DNA of 64,000 nucleotides from Achatina immaculata (lineage: Eukaryota > Mollusca > Gastropoda > Stylommatophora > Achatinidae): NCBI GenBank assembly GCA_009760885.1, contig CM019719.1, positions 38,156,584 through 38,220,583 on the forward strand. The letters are read 5' to 3'. The stretch's first letter is position 1. Every line of letters begins with the position of its first letter. The notes below the pieces were generated by a model. That model did not search any database and was not told where the DNA came from. It saw only the letters and a program-made list of their open reading frames with translations. A program made the translations under genes and the position numbers. Below, one piece after another: positions 58,816 through 64,000 of this stretch.

Positions 58816-61055
58816 ACTACAGCCATTAAAGTTGAATGTGCAATTTTGTTATTCTAGTATCCATGGAGAATTAAACTAAATAAATTCTGACCAAAAAAAA
58901 AAAAAACCACACAAATAATGCATGACATTATGGAACAATATACAAGAGTATATAAATAAATATGCTCCAAAACATAACAAATTATACCAAAGACAAGTCA
59001 TTCCTGCTTATACATATCCTAAACACTGAAAACAGTTTTCAGTGATGCAGCTGAAGGAATGACCACTAGTATAGAACAAATATTAATTTTTTTTTTTAAA
59101 CTGTATCCCAACACTTCTAAACACACTAAAGTACATTAACCATGTTAAAGCCCGCAACAAGTTCCTGAATATGAAAGCTTCTGCCCAGAATATGGAAACT
59201 ACTTGAATGTTTTACAAACTCTTTAAGGCACAGAACTGCTCCTGTCATAGTGTGCAGTGTACACACAAAACATAGGGATTAAACTGTGGAATAAAATCTG
59301 TGTGCAGTTTGAACGAAACTTATATAATATTCAGTTCTCAAACTGTTTCTGAAATTAAATTTGTCTTCCAAAAACCTGTCTAACCAATCAGAATACCAAA
59401 TTCAATTTTTCACTAAATCTAAGACTTAGTTGCTCTTCTTTCATACTAGAAAAACTTTGTGGCATTTTCTTCTTTTATCTCAAGATTACAGTTCTAATTT
59501 GGCTTCTATTACCTGCATAATGACTGCTAAGCTTTGGATTATGTTCTATATTTAACATATGAAACTAGGAGCACTGATTAAAAAAGTAGGATACCAACTA
59601 ATTAGTCTGCGATGCTGTCATAGATTCAGTGATGATGTGCTAAACAATAAACTAGAATGTATAAGTTCTCATACAAAAAACACAATCCTTTTACTTTTAC
59701 AATACATGATTCAACTTACTACAGTCTGTAAACAGTCAAACAAAAAATCAACAAAGACTTTCAAAGACAAACAAATGCTTATGAATTAATGAAGAAAAAT
59801 AATACAGCAAAGAGTAAAATGTGTATATTTTACAAACACATTGCATTCTTAATGAACATTTAAGTTATTGTCCACATGTAGGAAAAACAGCATAGGCAAA
59901 ATAGTGTATACTGTACAACAATGTTACGTTTACATATTGTTCTCCTAGGACTGTCATCGATGTAAAGATGAAATATTAAAATTCAGCACTGGAACAAATA
60001 ATGTGGAAGGAAGTCACCCATAGAAAAAGCTACTTAATGTTTTTGGGTTGTCTTAGATACAAAATGCATGATTTTTTTCTTAATGTTGGCTAAGGAGGGA
60101 AGTAAAATTTTTCCAAGGAGCAAGTTATCATCATCCTATAGTTTATTGTTTTCATCCACATCTTTTTTTCTGTATTTTCTTTCCTCAGAAATTATACATC
60201 TGTAATTAATCTTGGTTACCCAAGAGGTGCATATAATGTTGGAATCAAATAAACATTATATTAAGTCACAAAAAAAGGGGGGGGGGGGTCACTGAATGTT
60301 TATGTAAAAACAATGGAAACTCTGCATCGAATGTTTTTTGGTCCTGATCATGCAAGAATAAAAACCTTGACATGACTGCCATACCTGCCCTATGGAAACA
60401 TTTAAGGCACAATGAACATGTTTATGTGCATCAAATGATATACAAGAAACTTCCACAATCCATACATTATGAAAAACTGATACAGTTATGAAATAATTTG
60501 CTACAAACATCAATCCAGTTGATTTATATTTTATACTGTTTTACGGTGCATACAGGAAAAATGTACAGAAATTATTATGACAAGACACAAATTTGACTTG
60601 TACACAAAAAGAAACAGTGAACAGTAATAACCAGGAAATGGAAAAAAAAAAATGACTGTAACACTGAACAAGCACCTTATCACAAGAACTGTTTTACTGC
60701 ATCACAATAAATTTGGAATAATTAAAATCTCTGTGAAATGATTTAAAATGTCTTTTATCCAATACATTTTCTGTAAAAGTTAAAAAAAAAAAGTTGGTTT
60801 GGTATCTTTTTTTGATATGTCTCATCAGTTTTGCACTAAAAATGTATGGGAAGAGATACTGGATGTTTCCATCTTCAGCCTTCACTTTCTTTTAAAAAAA
60901 AAATTCTGAATCTGCAGTCACAAAAAACTCGGTTCCAGAAAAAAAAAAAGTATTTACTTATGAAAACTTACAAAACTTGACCAGCAAACGAAACAAAACA
61001 CTTCCCATCTCTTGTCCAGAGAGGCATCCAGTCACAAACCAATCACAGAGACACA
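58816..61055 (-). other. Presumed 3' UTR of the minus-strand gene (extent unknown)
   Basis: AT-rich non-coding sequence directly following (on the minus strand) the stop at 61056. TTTATT on the plus strand at 60142-60147, i.e. AATAAA in the transcript sense, is one candidate polyadenylation signal about 0.9 kb after the stop. Others exist further left. Confidence 0.35.
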
Positions 61056-61138
61056 TCAGTAGAAGCCCCTGTTATAGTTGTTGTTGCCCCCGCTGTATGA
61101 AGTCCGAGTAGGAACTCTGGATGTGTCACCAGGCCACG
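61056..61138 (-). CDS. Terminal coding exon of an unidentified RNA-binding-type protein
   Basis: On the minus strand a strong acceptor (TTTTTATTTTCATAG, rc of 61139-61153) is followed by 2 nt completing a codon and 26 codons, WPGDTSRVPTRTSYSGGNNN then YNRGFY, and a TGA. The Gly/Asn/Tyr/Arg-rich end resembles the low-complexity tails of hnRNP-like or other RNA-binding proteins; the family cannot be fixed from 26 residues. CpG content and frame choice contrast with the surrounding AT-rich DNA. The other exons were not found in 61.1-64 kb and probably lie outside the window. Confidence 0.6.
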
Positions 61139-62582
61139 CTATGAAAATAAAAAAGAAAAACCAGAATTATGCATTTTAAAAAAAAAAAAACTCTGGGGTA
61201 TAACAATATCTCAGGAACCCCAAAAGAACAAAGATATAAAGCATCTCTTGCAAGAAGACCACAGTTAATCTCCTGATTTTTTGTTACGATTTACTTCTTT
61301 CAAGCTCTTAATTATTCCACGCACTCTCATTTTTACTACATACAGTACTGTGGCAGTTATAAAAATAGCACTTTTTTTTCGCATTTAACACTATCTCATA
61401 CTTCTATATACCCTATAAAATGTGACTACTGCTGAAAGTAATAAATATATGAAACAGAGCAGTTTTTGTGCTGGGTATATATTTTTCTTTTTCTTTCATT
61501 TTTTTTTGTGCTTGTCCAATAGAAACTTGGGCACTGTCTTATACACAAATAGACCACACAAATATCCTGTTTCCAATTATCTCATCTGACATCCTCTTGT
61601 ACAGTGCACTGCACTATACTTCATCTTGTCGGCAGATACTCTCAGAAGCTGTTCATCACCACAAATGGTAACCCATTTTTTTTTAACAGCCGTTATGATA
61701 AAGCCATTAGAATCCACACTTCTCTTACACTGAGAACCCGAGCTCACCAACTGACACACTACTCTCTGTGTCCTTCCCCTTTCTAACCTGTACCTTCTCA
61801 AATAAAATAGTGTCTTTCATTGTCCTTCATGAAAAAAATTCTTGTACTTCTACAGAGATGATCTTCATAATAAGCAATTTAGGTTCACAATGGGGAAGGA
61901 CAAATAAACAAACAAACAAAAAACTGCACTCACAAATAAAAGTTAACTACTAGGGGGAAAAAAAAGCTGAAATTATTGTTGCTGCCTCTTAAAAGCTCAG
62001 AAAGAAAGAAGCTGCTTCAAAGGGCATGCAAAGCAGGAAAATAAGAGTGGATTTTTATGCTTCCAGATATGTAGCTCATCTCATCTCGAAGTGATACACA
62101 TCACACACACATGAAAAGAAAAAAACAAATACACTCCACCCCCCACCCACCCACCAACTGATTTATCTTGCTATACAAAACCATAAACACAGAGAGGAAA
62201 ATATTTCAAAATAAAGTGTCAGGGAAATAATCTTGGACTTTCAGCTAGGAAAAAAATTCTCAACACAGAAACTTGATGCTGGAAAAATGTCACAGCAAGT
62301 GGCAGCATTGTACCGTAGCATCACACTTATAAACAATTATGATGATGATGGCTGCAGTAAAACTGGTTCCAAGAATCAGATGAAAGTGAACTGTGCACAT
62401 ACAAAAAAGATACAGGAAGAAAAAGGGGGAGGGGATGGGGGAGGAAGGAATTTAGACATAGGAAATAATTAGAACAGTGAAATAGTTATGAAAAACAACA
62501 ACCCAATATTTTGGCAAAAATGCCTTTATCAAGGACAACAAAGGAGGGAGGGAGGGAGGGCGGACAGACACACACACACACA

Positions 62583-62633
<51 letters not shown>

Positions 62634-63200
62634 CTCAGTTCTGTATCCACAGACATAGGAAAGGACAAAAGTGGAAATGGAATGTGGATAGCCAGAGAAA
62701 AAGAATAATATCAATCCTAGTTTGGCTACTGAGCAGAGAGGCAATACAGTAGTGTAGTTAGAAAAAAGATAAGTGTGCCTGACATGAAAAAACTTATAAA
62801 TTAGAGTTTAGTTGTAAACAATGATTTCATCAGTCAGTCATAGAAATGCCACAAGAAACAGCACAGAGTGTGCTGTGGTTTGCTGAAATGAAATCTGTTA
62901 CAGCCATGCAAAGGAACCTCTGGAGGGAGTTTCAAAAAGAAGTTGTAAATAATAAACTTATACAATGATATCTGCAGTATTTAGAAACGGGCATTTTCAA
63001 AGACACTAACCTGAAATTTTTTTCACAAAATATGATAAAAAAAATTACATGCTGCCTAACAATGACAGTGAACATCATCCACATTTACATTAGGAAAAAT
63101 ACATGGATACATCCAATTCAAATATAAAGAAAACTTGAAAAATTCAAAGAAAATACTAGCAAATGCAGGAAAATAAACAAATGTCTGGGAAAATACACTG
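61139..63200 (-). other. Presumed intron of the minus-strand gene
   Basis: No coding exon recognised. A (CA)n(CT)n microsatellite occupies 62570-62630 after a GGAGG[C] run. Other content is AT-rich. Confidence 0.4.
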
Positions 63201-63204
63201 CATA

Positions 63205-63312
63205 CTCCCCCCCCCCCCAAATAGTTTGTGAGTAACTACTTCCCCAAATAGTCTGTGAGTAACTACTCCCCCAAATAGTTTGTGAGCAACTACTCCCCAA
63301 ACAGTTTGAGAG
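63205..63312 (+). repeat. ~28-bp tandem repeat, 4 units
   Basis: Units CCCCCAAATAGTTTGTGAGTAACTACT, the first preceded by a C10 run, with minor variation in each unit. Confidence 0.9.
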
Positions 63313-63399
63313 TAATTGTCTTATTCAGTTAAAAATAACCAAGCCAAGATACAATTATGTCACTGCTAAATGTATCCAATATTTGAAATTTAATTAAAC

Positions 63400-63962
63400 A
63401 GCTCTGGGACTAAATTTACCAACACTATTTACTATCACATTTAGCTCTCACTTCAACATAACCATAGGACTGAATTTATCAACATTTATTAAAACCATTT
63501 TTATTTCTCACTGCTTCATAAGCCTATGACTGAATTTATCAACATTTATTAAAATCATATTTATTTCTCACTGCCTCATAAGCCTATGACTGAATTTATC
63601 AACATTTATTAACATCATATTTACTTCTCACTGCTATAGCCCCAGGACTGAATTTATCAACATTACTATCATATTTATTTTTCACTACTATGGCCCCAGG
63701 ACTGAATTTATCAACATTACTATCATATTTATTTTTCACTACTATGGCCCCAGGACTGAATTTATCAACATTACTATCATATTTATTTTTCACTACTATG
63801 GCCCCAGGACTGAATTTATCAACATTACTATCATATTTATTTCTCACTTCATCATAACCTTAGGACTGAATTTATCAACATTACTATCATATTTATTTCT
63901 CACTTCATCATAACCTTAGGACTGAATTTATCAACATTACTATCATATTTATTTTTCATTTT
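63400..63962 (+). repeat. 54-61-bp minisatellite, about 10 units
   Basis: Each unit has GGACTGAATTTATCAACATT and CATATTTATTTCTCACT. The first four units are ~60 bp (with an extra TATTAAAA); the later ones are ~54 bp, showing unit-length evolution along the array. It may be intronic to the minus-strand gene. Confidence 0.93.
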
Positions 63963-64000
63963 AACACTCCCCCCTTCCCCCTACCCCTCACCATCACTAC

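Noticed and set aside
63400..63962. CRISPR-like array of direct repeats
   Set aside because: The complete units, not just short repeats with unique spacers, are similar; this is a eukaryotic minisatellite.

Overview
This is eukaryotic, AT-rich, repeat-laden genomic DNA. It most likely comes from a mollusc, possibly a gastropod. The reasons are the GT-AG introns, the mix of APE-type LINEs, tRNA-derived SINEs, mariner, Helitron and TTAA elements, abundant minisatellites, and a protein fusing an AIG1/GIMAP GTPase to a hedgehog-type Hint domain. The species assignment is an inference.

The main host gene runs on the + strand from about 16.8 to 43.9 kb. I could join nine coding exons by hand. All junctions are GT-AG and every intron phase is consistent, giving 1097 codons plus a stop. 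Exons 1-8 are short and encode a divergent N-terminal half whose layout faintly recalls SNTX-type (MACPF-fold) proteins. Exon 9 is one uninterrupted 1.7-kb exon encoding an AIG1 GTPase, a coiled coil and a complete Hint domain with the hedgehog-like Cys-Phe-Pro-Gly start and TxxH motif. A candidate promoter and non-coding first exon lie at 16.75-16.92 kb. This GTPase-Hint fusion is the most interesting object in the window.

Much of the rest is transposable-element debris. I recognise LINE families A ((GA)n tails), B ((ATAAGAT)n tails), C ((GAT)n tails), D ((AATG)n or similar tails), E (with RNase H) and F (degenerate). There are also two mariners, a Helitron helicase relic, three ~0.7-kb TTAA-flanked MITEs, several SINEs and a foldback-like insertion. 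Many insertions have legible target-site duplications, so their order can be read: the intron at 31.6-37.8 kb is a five-level nest. A family A LINE at 23.7-26.85 kb is nearly full length. Several minisatellites (19.5, 23.5, 29.4, 54.4 and 63.4 kb) are themselves split by insertions.

Layout. 0-16.7 kb: intergenic, LINE, Helitron and SINE remnants. 16.7-43.9 kb: the SNTX-like?/AIG1/Hint gene with TE-filled introns. 44-52 kb: LINE fragments in otherwise featureless AT-rich DNA. 52-61 kb: non-coding sequence with a few TEs, possibly partly the 3' UTR of a second gene. 61.06-61.14 kb: the terminal coding exon of that second gene on the - strand, ending in a Gly/Asn/Tyr-rich tail typical of RNA-binding proteins; its other exons were not found and probably lie beyond the right edge. 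63.2-64 kb: minisatellites. No rRNA, intact tRNA, CRISPR or bacterial-type operon was seen.
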